From Olleya sp. Hel_I_94 (GTDB lineage: Bacteria > Bacteroidota > Bacteroidia > Flavobacteriales > Flavobacteriaceae): 64,000 bases of DNA. The stretch spans positions 2,501 to 66,500 of the forward strand of contig NZ_VISI01000001.1 in the NCBI RefSeq assembly GCF_007827365.1. Reading direction: 5' to 3'. Shown piece after piece: positions 57,195 to 64,000 of the stretch (positions are counted from its first letter, which is position 1; each line of letters starts with the position of its first letter). Position numbers and translations under genes: made by a program. The notes beneath the pieces were generated by a model. That model was given only the letters and a program-made list of their open reading frames with translations, was not told the origin of the DNA and did not search any database.

Positions 57195-58292
57195 TTAATC
57201 TCCATCTGCATCAACGTAATCTACGCTTACATTAAAAGCTTGTAACATATCTACTTTTAAAGATATAACTACTAATTGTAAGGCGTCATACGCTTCAGTC
57301 ATTTTTACACTATCAACTTCAACTTGCGTTTTTAAATCCGCATTTAAATTTTGTATTTTTTGTCTAGCATCATCAATTCTTGTATTAATTAATGTTGCTA
57401 AATCAGTTCTGTCCAATGCTACTAAATACTTATAAAAGCCTTCTCCTGTTGGAGTTGTACTAGAGGCTTTACCATTATAGATATTTTGTACATTATCTAA
57501 AGCTATAATTGCTAAATCTCTGGAGATTGTTCCATTATAAATAGCTTCTGCTTTGTCTGATAGTGAGGTTGCAGAAAATACACCTGCGGGAATACCAAAC
57601 TTATTAGCACGTAATCCTTTTTCGAAATAAAAAATATAGTCGTTTATAAATTTATTTACTGCACTTGATGCTGTATTTTCTGTACTGTTAATAAATACAG
57701 TTCTGTAATTTGTTGTCCAATCCGTTAACACGTTTTGTGTTAAGCTATTCATTTGTGCAATTAAATCTGTTAAGTATGTTACGTAGTTTGCGTTTGTATA
57801 CTTATTTAAAATGTCTGCATCTGTTGTTGCTATACCATGTAACATGTAATCTACAGCAGGAAAACCTACAGCATCATTATTAGCAGCTGCTAATAAATCG
57901 TAGTTTCCGTTAGCGATATTAGCTTCAATGTCTGCTACTGTTGTAGGATAGACATTCATTTTAAAGTTATATTGTAATATTTCGGCTTGACCGATATTAA
58001 AAGGCTCTACTAATTGCCAATCTTTATATGCACTTACAAAAGCAGCTCTAATATTATCCAAATTAGCTTGGTTTGGCGTTGCTGTAAACGTATTATTTAC
58101 ATCAGATAAGGTTTGTAAAGCTGATTTTAAATTTTGAATCCTTGGTATAATTATATTGTCCGCTAAGTTGGTTTGCATAGCAACCCTATTATAATTATCA
58201 GGCGTAGCACTAGTGCTGCTTCCTGTGTCATCAGACTCTGAACATGCTACTATTAATAACATAATAGCAAAGATGTAAACTAACTTTTTCAT
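57195..58292 (-). CDS. Imelysin-family lipoprotein
   Basis: Exported lipoprotein of 365 residues; the signal MKKLVYIFAIMLLIVAC ends in a lipobox. An upstream in-frame start at 58322 is rejected because it would precede the signal. The helical imelysin/EfeO-type fold is suggested by AFVSAYKDWQLVEPFN, GFPAVDYMLHGIATTDAD and FFEKGLRANKFGIPAGVFS. The usual GxHxxE metal-site motif is replaced by GFPAVD, so direct metal binding may be lost or altered. It is second in the cluster with DUF4856, HTTM and TonB receptor genes. Confidence 0.88.
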   Translation of the reverse strand: MKKLVYIFAIMLLIVACSESDDTGSSTSATPDNYNRVAMQTNLADNIIIPRIQNLKSALQTLSDVNNTFTATPNQANLDNIRAAFVSAYKDWQLVEPFNIGQAEILQYNFKMNVYPTTVADIEANIANGNYDLLAAANNDAVGFPAVDYMLHGIATTDADILNKYTNANYVTYLTDLIAQMNSLTQNVLTDWTTNYRTVFINSTENTASSAVNKFINDYIFYFEKGLRANKFGIPAGVFSATSLSDKAEAIYNGTISRDLAIIALDNVQNIYNGKASSTTPTGEGFYKYLVALDRTDLATLINTRIDDARQKIQNLNADLKTQVEVDSVKMTEAYDALQLVVISLKVDMLQAFNVSVDYVDADGD

Positions 58293-58329
58293 AATTAAAT
58301 TTTTTTCTTTTTCAGTGTGCAAAAATAAA

Positions 58330-58359
58330 ACATAGCAGTCGTTTAAATAAACGACTGCT
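58330..58359 (-). terminator. Hairpin between DUF4856 and imelysin genes
   Basis: Stem AGCAGTCGTTTA (58334-58345) with TAAACGACTGCT (58348-58359), followed on the minus strand by a T-rich stretch. A TATTTTTG box (58327-58320) overlaps the T-rich part and might restart transcription for imelysin, but no well-placed TTG was found. Confidence 0.8.
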
Positions 58360-58376
58360 GTAATAAATTATATATT

Positions 58377-59585
58377 TTATAAACTACCAGCTTGACCTGC
58401 AGTAAAATAAAACTGAGCTGCTATAGTATTAGAAATGGCATCTAATGAAGACGCTGTTACATCCCAAAATCCATCTCCTAACATTAACTGATCTAACATT
58501 TGTTGTACCTCGTCTTTAGTAAAGTAAGGATCGTTTGTACCTGGTTGTCTTGTAAATTGTAAGCTATAAATAAATCCGTAAGCTTCTGACAATGCATGAA
58601 ATGCTGATGCCTTATCTAAATCTAAATTAGCTTTACCTTGTTGTAAATAATAGATGGCTCTAATACCAATAACAGCAGATATTTTTCCTCTAATTACTTG
58701 TGCTTGTACATCACGTAATTCATAATCTTTAGCAACGATTGCTGCACGACCTAATTTAAATGCGTTATAGATATCTAATGCTATACCTTCAAAATCAGGA
58801 TCTTCATTTACCTTAGCAACATATTCACTTAAAAATTTATCTGCTTCGTATACTGGTACAGCTGGATTGTCTTCATTACCATATAAGTAACCGTAAGCCT
58901 CATCCCATTTATGCTCCATGGTAGTATAGTTATTTGTACCATCTAATACACCAGCCGAATTATTAGCTTTGTTATCAGCTTCGTCTAAAACAGATAGACT
59001 TAAATAATTATTTAACATTTGGTCTACCATCAATGCACCAATTACACCTTTTGCAAATGCTTGATTATACTCTAAACCTCTGTCATTTACATAACGTGTT
59101 GCTCCACCACCTACTTGCTGTAATTGTCCTGCAACTCCTGCTGTTGCTGTTGTTGACCAATTAGGGAATACTGTATTTACTTGTTCTTCAATAAAAAAAT
59201 CAAAAGTCGCTTTGATGTTATTGGCATCTGTTGTATTTGCTGAATAAAAATCTGTAGATGCTGCAATTTTACTTCTTACGTTTTTATCTGATGCGTTTAA
59301 GTTTGCGTCTGAAAAATCGTTAGCATCTTGCACGTGTGCAAACATGTTATCTAGAATAGCTTCTGTATTAGAAGGGTCTACCATACCTGAAACAATTTCT
59401 TGAGCCATTTGGATACGTGTTGTTTGACCACCAAAGCTAACTGTTGAGTTTCCATCTCTTTCAAACGTATACGTATCTGGAGCTGTTACATTATTAGTAA
59501 AAACCAGATTGTTGTCATCGTCACTGCTACAAGACGTTAGTGCTAACGTAGCAAATGCAGCTAATCCTAATGCGATTTTTTTCAT
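58377..59585 (-). CDS. DUF4856-type lipoprotein
   Basis: A 402-residue lipoprotein (signal MKKIALGLAAFATLALTSC, followed by SSDDD). The mature part starts TAPDTYTFERDGNSTVSFGGQTTRIQM and is rich in helices with several Asn/Asp-Ala segments; this start pattern is that of DUF4856 proteins, known mostly from neighbourhoods with imelysin genes. Function unknown, thought to relate to iron. It is first in the cluster, behind a promoter at 59652-59682 with palindromic sequences on either side. Confidence 0.85.
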   Translation of the reverse strand: MKKIALGLAAFATLALTSCSSDDDNNLVFTNNVTAPDTYTFERDGNSTVSFGGQTTRIQMAQEIVSGMVDPSNTEAILDNMFAHVQDANDFSDANLNASDKNVRSKIAASTDFYSANTTDANNIKATFDFFIEEQVNTVFPNWSTTATAGVAGQLQQVGGGATRYVNDRGLEYNQAFAKGVIGALMVDQMLNNYLSLSVLDEADNKANNSAGVLDGTNNYTTMEHKWDEAYGYLYGNEDNPAVPVYEADKFLSEYVAKVNEDPDFEGIALDIYNAFKLGRAAIVAKDYELRDVQAQVIRGKISAVIGIRAIYYLQQGKANLDLDKASAFHALSEAYGFIYSLQFTRQPGTNDPYFTKDEVQQMLDQLMLGDGFWDVTASSLDAISNTIAAQFYFTAGQAGSL

Positions 59586-59614
59586 TTTTTTGTGTTATAT
59601 TAAGTTTAATTGTT

Positions 59615-59633
59615 ATTTAGACTAATTACAAAT
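59615..59633 (-). promoter_or_regulatory. Palindrome-like element in the leader of the iron cluster
   Basis: ATTTAGACTAATTACAAAT is a partly inverted repeat (ATTTAGAC against ATTTGTAA) lying between the promoter and the DUF4856 start. Its form recalls AT-rich Fur-type operators, which I infer only from position and content. Confidence 0.3.
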
Positions 59634-59651
59634 AGATTTGCAATTTGACTG

Positions 59652-59682
59652 CAAAAATAAAAACGAAAAGCATTTCATGCAA
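59652..59682 (-). promoter_or_regulatory. Promoter of the DUF4856-imelysin-HTTM-TonB cluster
   Basis: On the minus strand TTG (59682-59680), 20 bases, TATTTTTG (59659-59652). A short palindrome TTTATT-TAG-AATAAA (59684-59698) abuts the upstream box and could bind a regulator. Confidence 0.65.
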
Positions 59683-59801
59683 GTTTATTTAGAATAAATT
59701 TAAATTAAAAACACACAAAGCCATTAATAGTTTGTAAATCAAAAAGTTAAATCTGTTAAAATTCTTTCATTTTTAATGAAAGTTAATTAGTTATAGGATG
59801 G

Positions 59802-60665
59802 TTAGTGGTAGGCTTTAAATATTTTAGAGGCCTCATTGTAAGCACTTTCAAAAGACATCGCATTTAAATTATTAACCTTTTTTGAAGTTAAATAGGATAA
59901 CACTTTTTCGGTTGGCATATTACCTGTTAAATCGTCTTTAGCCATAGGACAACCACCAAAACCTTGGATTGCACCATCAAAACGTTTACAGCCTGCTTTG
60001 TAAGCAGCGTCAATTTTTTCAAACCAAGAATCTGGTGTGGTGTGTAGATGTGCACCAAACTCAATATCCTTATAATGCGGAATCAAATTAGAGAAGAGGT
60101 ACTCTATATTTTCTGGATTTGAGGTTCCGACAGTATCACTTAATGATAAGATTTTTACTCCCATTTTACTTAAACGCTCAGTCCACTCTCCTACTATTTC
60201 TACATTCCATGGATCTCCATAAGGATTACCAAATCCCATGGATATGTAAACTACAACTTGTTTATTAGCTGCATCTGCTTGATTTAAAATATCCTGAAGT
60301 AAAACGATTGATTGTGCTATAGTCTTATGCGTGTTACGCATTTGAAAATTTTCTGAGATAGAAAACGGATAACCTAAATAGTCTATTTCTGGGTGTTTGC
60401 AAGCGTCTGCTGCACCTCTAGAGTTTGCTATAATAGATAACAATTTACTACTAGTAGTACTTAAATCTAGTTTAGATAATACCTCTGCAGTATCCACCAT
60501 TTGCGGAATTGCTTTTGGAGATACAAAACTACCAAAATCAATTGTATCAAAACCAACACGAAGCAACGATTGTATGTATTGCACTTTTTGATCTGTAGGT
60601 ATAAACTGTTTAATGCCTTGCATGGCATCTCTTGGACATTCTATAACTTTTACTTGATTTGACAT
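59802..60665 (-). CDS. Hydroxymethylglutaryl-CoA lyase-type enzyme
   Basis: DRE-TIM metallolyase of 287 residues, predicted to split HMG-CoA to acetyl-CoA and acetoacetate in leucine breakdown. The start VKVIECPRDAMQG holds the catalytic Arg-Asp pair; SLSDTVGT, GAHLHTTPDSW and FDGAIQGFGGCPMAKDDLTGNMPTE (with the conserved glycine-Cys loop) follow. The first block deviates from the usual EVGPRDGLQN, a small caution. The ATG at 60665 is chosen; the frame is open to 60755 but that would overlap lysE. It is 29 bases after lysE. Confidence 0.9.
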   Translation of the reverse strand: MSNQVKVIECPRDAMQGIKQFIPTDQKVQYIQSLLRVGFDTIDFGSFVSPKAIPQMVDTAEVLSKLDLSTTSSKLLSIIANSRGAADACKHPEIDYLGYPFSISENFQMRNTHKTIAQSIVLLQDILNQADAANKQVVVYISMGFGNPYGDPWNVEIVGEWTERLSKMGVKILSLSDTVGTSNPENIEYLFSNLIPHYKDIEFGAHLHTTPDSWFEKIDAAYKAGCKRFDGAIQGFGGCPMAKDDLTGNMPTEKVLSYLTSKKVNNLNAMSFESAYNEASKIFKAYH

Positions 60666-60694
60666 TTTGTATATAATTCTTCTATAAAAATAGT

Positions 60695-61321
60695 TTAATT
60701 TTCTGAAAGGAATATAAAAATAGCTATACCAATAAACACAACAATCTGTAACCACTTTAAAACCAACCCAATATTTTTACTTTGTTTTAAATAATCCGAA
60801 ATAAATCCTGCCAAAATTGCGATTAATGCAAAAACTATAAAAGACGTAGCCATAAATAATAAACCTAACACATAAAATTGCGTAACAGTATTAATGGTAT
60901 CACTATATAAATACGCTGGAAAAAATGCCAAAAAGAAAATAGATACTTTAGGATTTAGCACATTCATGATCACACCTTGTTTAAACAACTGTATCAAGCT
61001 TTTTTTTGGAGCAGCATCATTACTTAGGCTCACAGTTGCATCACTTTTAAAAACTTTAAAAGCCAAGTATAGTAGGTATATTGCACCTAAGCTCTTGATA
61101 ATAAAAAACAACGTATCACTTTCTTTTATAATAGCAGACACTCCAAAAGCAACTAAAGTAGTATGCACTAAACAACCAGAAATTAAACCGCAAACGGTCG
61201 CTATACCATATTTACGTCCATTAGTAATGCTTTGCATTAAAACGTAAATATTATCAGGTCCTGGTGATAACGCTAATGCTGTTGTGGCTAAAATAAATCC
61301 GAAAAGTATTTCGTAATTCAT
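60695..61321 (-). CDS. LysE-family translocator
   Basis: Inner-membrane exporter of 208 residues with about six helices. The family signature ALSPGPDNIYVLMQSITNGRKYGI is near the N-terminus and MNVLNPKVSIFFLAFFPAY in the middle. Substrates are amino acids in known members. Its ATG directly follows the pyrD stop (TAA-ATG), so it is coupled to pyrD; an operon with the HMG-CoA lyase gene follows. Confidence 0.93.
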   Translation of the reverse strand: MNYEILFGFILATTALALSPGPDNIYVLMQSITNGRKYGIATVCGLISGCLVHTTLVAFGVSAIIKESDTLFFIIKSLGAIYLLYLAFKVFKSDATVSLSNDAAPKKSLIQLFKQGVIMNVLNPKVSIFFLAFFPAYLYSDTINTVTQFYVLGLLFMATSFIVFALIAILAGFISDYLKQSKNIGLVLKWLQIVVFIGIAIFIFLSEN

Positions 61322-62356
61322 TTACACTTTGTTTAAAATAGCTTTATTAATTTTTTTAATAAGACTTGGTCCTTCATAAATAAAACCCGTATAAATTTGG
61401 ACTAAGTCGGCTCCTGCTTGAATTTTATCTAAAGCATCTTGTCCAGAATGGATACCTCCTACGCCAATAATTGGGAAGGCTTTATTGCTTTTATCTGCAA
61501 GGTATTTAATCACTTTAGTAGATTTATCTTTAACTGGTTGTCCGCTAACACCACCATTACCTATTTCGACTAGCCTTTCTGCGGAAGCTTTTAAATTAGA
61601 GCGATCCACAGACGTATTACTTGCAATTACACCATCTAAATTAGTTTCGGCAATTAGCTCGATAATTTCATCTAATTGAATAGTATTTAAATCTGGTGCA
61701 ATTTTAAGTAAGATTGGCTTTTGTTTTTCAAACGTGTTATTCGCTTTTTGCACAGTACTAATAAGCTCTAACAAATAGTCTTTATCGTTTAATTTAGCAT
61801 GACTACCCACATTTGGGCAACTTACATTAAGTACAAAATAATCTACATATGGATGTAACCCATTAAAACACGCCAAGTAATCCTTGGTATAATCCTCAGG
61901 CTTAGTTTGTGTGTTTTTTCCAATATTACCACCAATAATAAGTTTCCCTTTGTTTTTTTTAAGTTGAATAATGGCTTGTTCTAAACCTTCGTTATTAAAG
62001 CCCATTCTGTTAATAATCCCTTGATCGTCTTTTAGCCTAAACAGACGTTTTTTTGGATTACCAACCTGACCTTTTGGCGTAACAGTACCAACCTCTATAA
62101 AACCGAAACCAAAGTTTGCCAATTCATTATATAACACCGCATTTTTATCAAAACCTGCTGCTAATCCCACTGGGTTTTTAAAGGTTAAACCGAAAAGTTT
62201 ACGTTCTAATTTAGGATCTTCAATAGTATACAAACGTCTATACAATGACGCCATACCTGGAATCTTAGACGTAACTTTTACTAATGAAAATGTGAAATGA
62301 TGAATTTTTTCAGGATCGAAACTAAAAAATAAAGGTCTTAGAAGGGATTTGTACAT
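61322..62356 (-). CDS. pyrD: Dihydroorotate dehydrogenase (quinone)
   Basis: Membrane-associated class 2 enzyme of pyrimidine synthesis, 344 residues. The N-terminal helix ([20 protein letters not shown]), [34 protein letters not shown], the catalytic Ser region VSCPNVGSH and FMN loops [13 protein letters not shown] and [15 protein letters not shown] are all present. ATG at 62356 matches the family start; the frame opens at 62374. First gene of pyrD-lysE-HMG-CoA lyase. Confidence 0.97.
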   Translation of the reverse strand: MYKSLLRPLFFSFDPEKIHHFTFSLVKVTSKIPGMASLYRRLYTIEDPKLERKLFGLTFKNPVGLAAGFDKNAVLYNELANFGFGFIEVGTVTPKGQVGNPKKRLFRLKDDQGIINRMGFNNEGLEQAIIQLKKNKGKLIIGGNIGKNTQTKPEDYTKDYLACFNGLHPYVDYFVLNVSCPNVGSHAKLNDKDYLLELISTVQKANNTFEKQKPILLKIAPDLNTIQLDEIIELIAETNLDGVIASNTSVDRSNLKASAERLVEIGNGGVSGQPVKDKSTKVIKYLADKSNKAFPIIGVGGIHSGQDALDKIQAGADLVQIYTGFIYEGPSLIKKINKAILNKV

Positions 62357-62371
62357 CTTAATAGGTTTGCA

Positions 62372-62402
62372 CAAAAGTAATTCTAATTAAAAAATTGAGC
62401 AA
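62372..62402 (-). promoter_or_regulatory. Promoter of pyrD
   Basis: On the minus strand TTG (62402-62400), 20 bases, TACTTTTG (62379-62372), 15 bases before the pyrD ATG at 62356, so the leader would be very short. Confidence 0.6.
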
Positions 62403-62463
62403 TTCAAAAGCTAAAAAACTTAATAATTGTAACTTTATACCCTGAATTAAAAGTTAAAGAAAA

Positions 62464-63705
62464 ATGATTTCAAAAGAAGATATAATTAAAAGATTTGTAG
62501 GTTACGTAACTGTGGATACTGAGTCTGATCCAGCAAGCGACACAACACCTAGTACTGCTAAACAATGGGATTTAGCAAATGCATTAGTAGACGAGCTAAA
62601 AGCTATTGGTTTAGAAGAGGTCACTATAGACAAGCACGCTTATATAATGGCAACTTTACCTAGTAATGTGGATCATGATGTGCCAACTATTGGATTTATT
62701 TCTCATTTTGATACAACTCCAGATTTTACAGGTGCTAATGTAAAGCCTCAAATTATAGATAGGTACGATGGTAAAGACATTATTTTAAATAAAGAAGAAA
62801 ATATTGTATTGTCTCCAGATTATTTTGAAGACCTACTATTATACAAAGGTCAAACATTAATTACAACAGACGGAACAACACTTTTAGGAGCAGATGATAA
62901 AGCTGGTATTACAGAGATTGTATCTGCAATGGAATATCTTGTTGCTAACCCACAAATCAAACACGGAAAAATTAGAGTTGGTTTTACACCTGACGAAGAA
63001 ATTGGTCGTGGTGCACATAAATTTGATGTTGAAAAATTTGGTGCAAATTGGGCTTACACAATGGATGGTAGCCAAATTGGAGAATTAGAATACGAAAACT
63101 TTAATGCTGCAGGAGCGGTTGTAAAAGTAAAAGGAAAAATTGTACATCCAGGATATGCCAAAGGTAAAATGGTTAACTCAATGTACATTGCTACAGAGTT
63201 TATCAACTCGTTACCAAGATTAGAAACTCCAGAACACACTGAAGGTTACCAAGGATTTTTCCACCTGTACTCTATTTCTGGAGAAGTAGAAGAAACTGTT
63301 TTAGAATACATTATTAGAGATCACGATTTAGGTCATTTTGAAGCTAGAAAAGAAATGATGCAAAAACTAACCGATGAGCTTAATGAGCAATATGAAAGAG
63401 AAGTTGTGACTATTGAAATTAAAGATCAATATTTTAATATGAAAGAAAAAGTGGAACCTGTAATGCATATTGTTGATATTGCAGAAGAAGCTATGAAGCA
63501 ATTAAATATCAAACCATTGATTAAAGCCATTCGTGGTGGTACAGACGGATCGCAATTAAGTTACATGGGCTTACCTTGTCCAAACATCTTTGCTGGAGGA
63601 CATAATTTTCATGGTCGATATGAGTATGTTCCTGTGGAAAGTATGATAAAAGCAACAGAAGTGATTTGCAAGATTGCCGAAATTACTGCAGAACAAAACA
63701 AGTAA
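62464..63705 (+). CDS. pepT: Peptidase T (tripeptide aminopeptidase)
   Basis: Zinc aminopeptidase of the M20B family that removes N-terminal residues from tripeptides, 413 residues. Metal and catalytic residues are visible in [37 protein letters not shown], and near the C-terminus [19 protein letters not shown] and [15 protein letters not shown]. It is divergent from pyrD, 107 bases apart. Confidence 0.97.
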   Translation: MISKEDIIKRFVGYVTVDTESDPASDTTPSTAKQWDLANALVDELKAIGLEEVTIDKHAYIMATLPSNVDHDVPTIGFISHFDTTPDFTGANVKPQIIDRYDGKDIILNKEENIVLSPDYFEDLLLYKGQTLITTDGTTLLGADDKAGITEIVSAMEYLVANPQIKHGKIRVGFTPDEEIGRGAHKFDVEKFGANWAYTMDGSQIGELEYENFNAAGAVVKVKGKIVHPGYAKGKMVNSMYIATEFINSLPRLETPEHTEGYQGFFHLYSISGEVEETVLEYIIRDHDLGHFEARKEMMQKLTDELNEQYEREVVTIEIKDQYFNMKEKVEPVMHIVDIAEEAMKQLNIKPLIKAIRGGTDGSQLSYMGLPCPNIFAGGHNFHGRYEYVPVESMIKATEVICKIAEITAEQNK

Positions 63706-63716
63706 AATAAACAACT

Positions 63717-64000
63717 ATGAAAAAGTTATTTCTTTTAACCTTTATTACGTTTAGTCTTATAGCCTGTAAAACGGATAAAACTAAAACAACAATAGATACC
63801 GTAAACCAAGCCATAAAGCAAGATAGCATTATAGTTACCAAAGTAGCAGAATTTACAGGTCAACAAGTAACAGGTGTTACAGTAAGCGATTCTGGTCGTG
63901 TTTTTGTTAACTTTCCGCGTTGGAGACCTACAGTTAAACATTCTGTCACAGAAGTAATTGGCCAACAATCCATTGCTTATCCAAATCAAAAATGGAACAG
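63717..64000 (+). CDS. Lipoprotein of the major royal jelly protein/yellow family (partial, cut by window edge)
   Basis: The gene starts at an ATG 11 bases after pepT and runs past the window end; 94 codons are visible. The signal MKKLFLLTFITFSLIAC is a lipobox type. The mature start TKVAEFTGQQVTGVTVSDSG then RVFVNFPRW and AYPNQKWN matches the opening of major royal jelly/yellow (dopachrome conversion-related) beta-propeller proteins, found in many bacteria. No catalytic role can be assigned from this piece. Confidence 0.8.
   Translation, partial: MKKLFLLTFITFSLIACKTDKTKTTIDTVNQAIKQDSIIVTKVAEFTGQQVTGVTVSDSGRVFVNFPRWRPTVKHSVTEVIGQQSIAYPNQKWN

Overview
The window reads as chromosomal DNA from a member of the Flavobacteriaceae (Bacteroidota), probably a marine one. 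The evidence is AT-rich coding sequence, promoters of the Bacteroidota type (TTG, 19-20 bases, TAnnTTTG) instead of sigma-70 boxes, almost no Shine-Dalgarno sites, type IX secretion C-terminal domains on two secreted proteins, a split transketolase, many SCSSDDD-type lipoproteins, and a zeaxanthin-type carotenoid operon. I cannot fix the genus from sequence alone. Nothing looks like a prophage, integron, insertion sequence or CRISPR array; the window is mostly core and lineage-typical genome.

Layout. 1-2340: start of an rRNA operon on the minus strand (16S, tRNA-Ile, tRNA-Ala, 5' part of 23S cut by the window edge), with two tandem promoters at about 2509-2675. 3089-6306: thrS-infC-rpmI-rplT on the plus strand, where infC appears to start at a rare AUA codon. 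6470-8634: a HAD phosphatase, then an EF-hand protein paired with a membrane class III nucleotide cyclase. 8809-15511: a type IX-secreted leucine-rich/LamG protein, and a three-gene unit of secreted protein, TPR histidine kinase and LytTR regulator. 15581-22586: AI-2E family transporter, dnaB, accA, EamA transporter, LptF/G permease and tgt. 22798-27881: split transketolase, an outer membrane barrel, an FKBP lipoprotein with thrombospondin type 3 repeats, an S4 protein, a phosphoribosyltransferase and aroK. 28007-28217: two identical tRNA-Lys genes.

28404-33240 is a light-responsive-looking carotenoid operon: a CarH-like B12-binding MerR regulator followed by crtI, crtB, crtZ and crtY. 33237-37304 holds a TlpA-like thioredoxin, a lipoprotein and aconitase. 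37495-44016 is a six-gene minus-strand unit of three parvulin/SurA-like envelope folding factors, a MoxR ATPase, a tiny membrane protein and an acyltransferase. 44281-53290 holds small proteins, a PLP enzyme, a type IX cargo protein, an aldo/keto reductase, a HExxH protein, a GH3 protein and guaB. 53364-59585 is a four-gene cluster (DUF4856 lipoprotein, imelysin-like lipoprotein, HTTM membrane protein, FecA-like TonB receptor) that looks like an iron-acquisition system. 59802-62356 is pyrD-lysE-HMG-CoA lyase, followed by pepT and the start of a royal-jelly-like lipoprotein.

The most interesting candidates for under-described biology are the EF-hand/cyclase pair, the DUF4856-imelysin-HTTM-TonB cluster with palindromes near its promoter and internal terminators, and the CarH-like carotenoid switch with an inverted repeat just upstream. 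None is claimed as proven new; each is stated with what would refute it.
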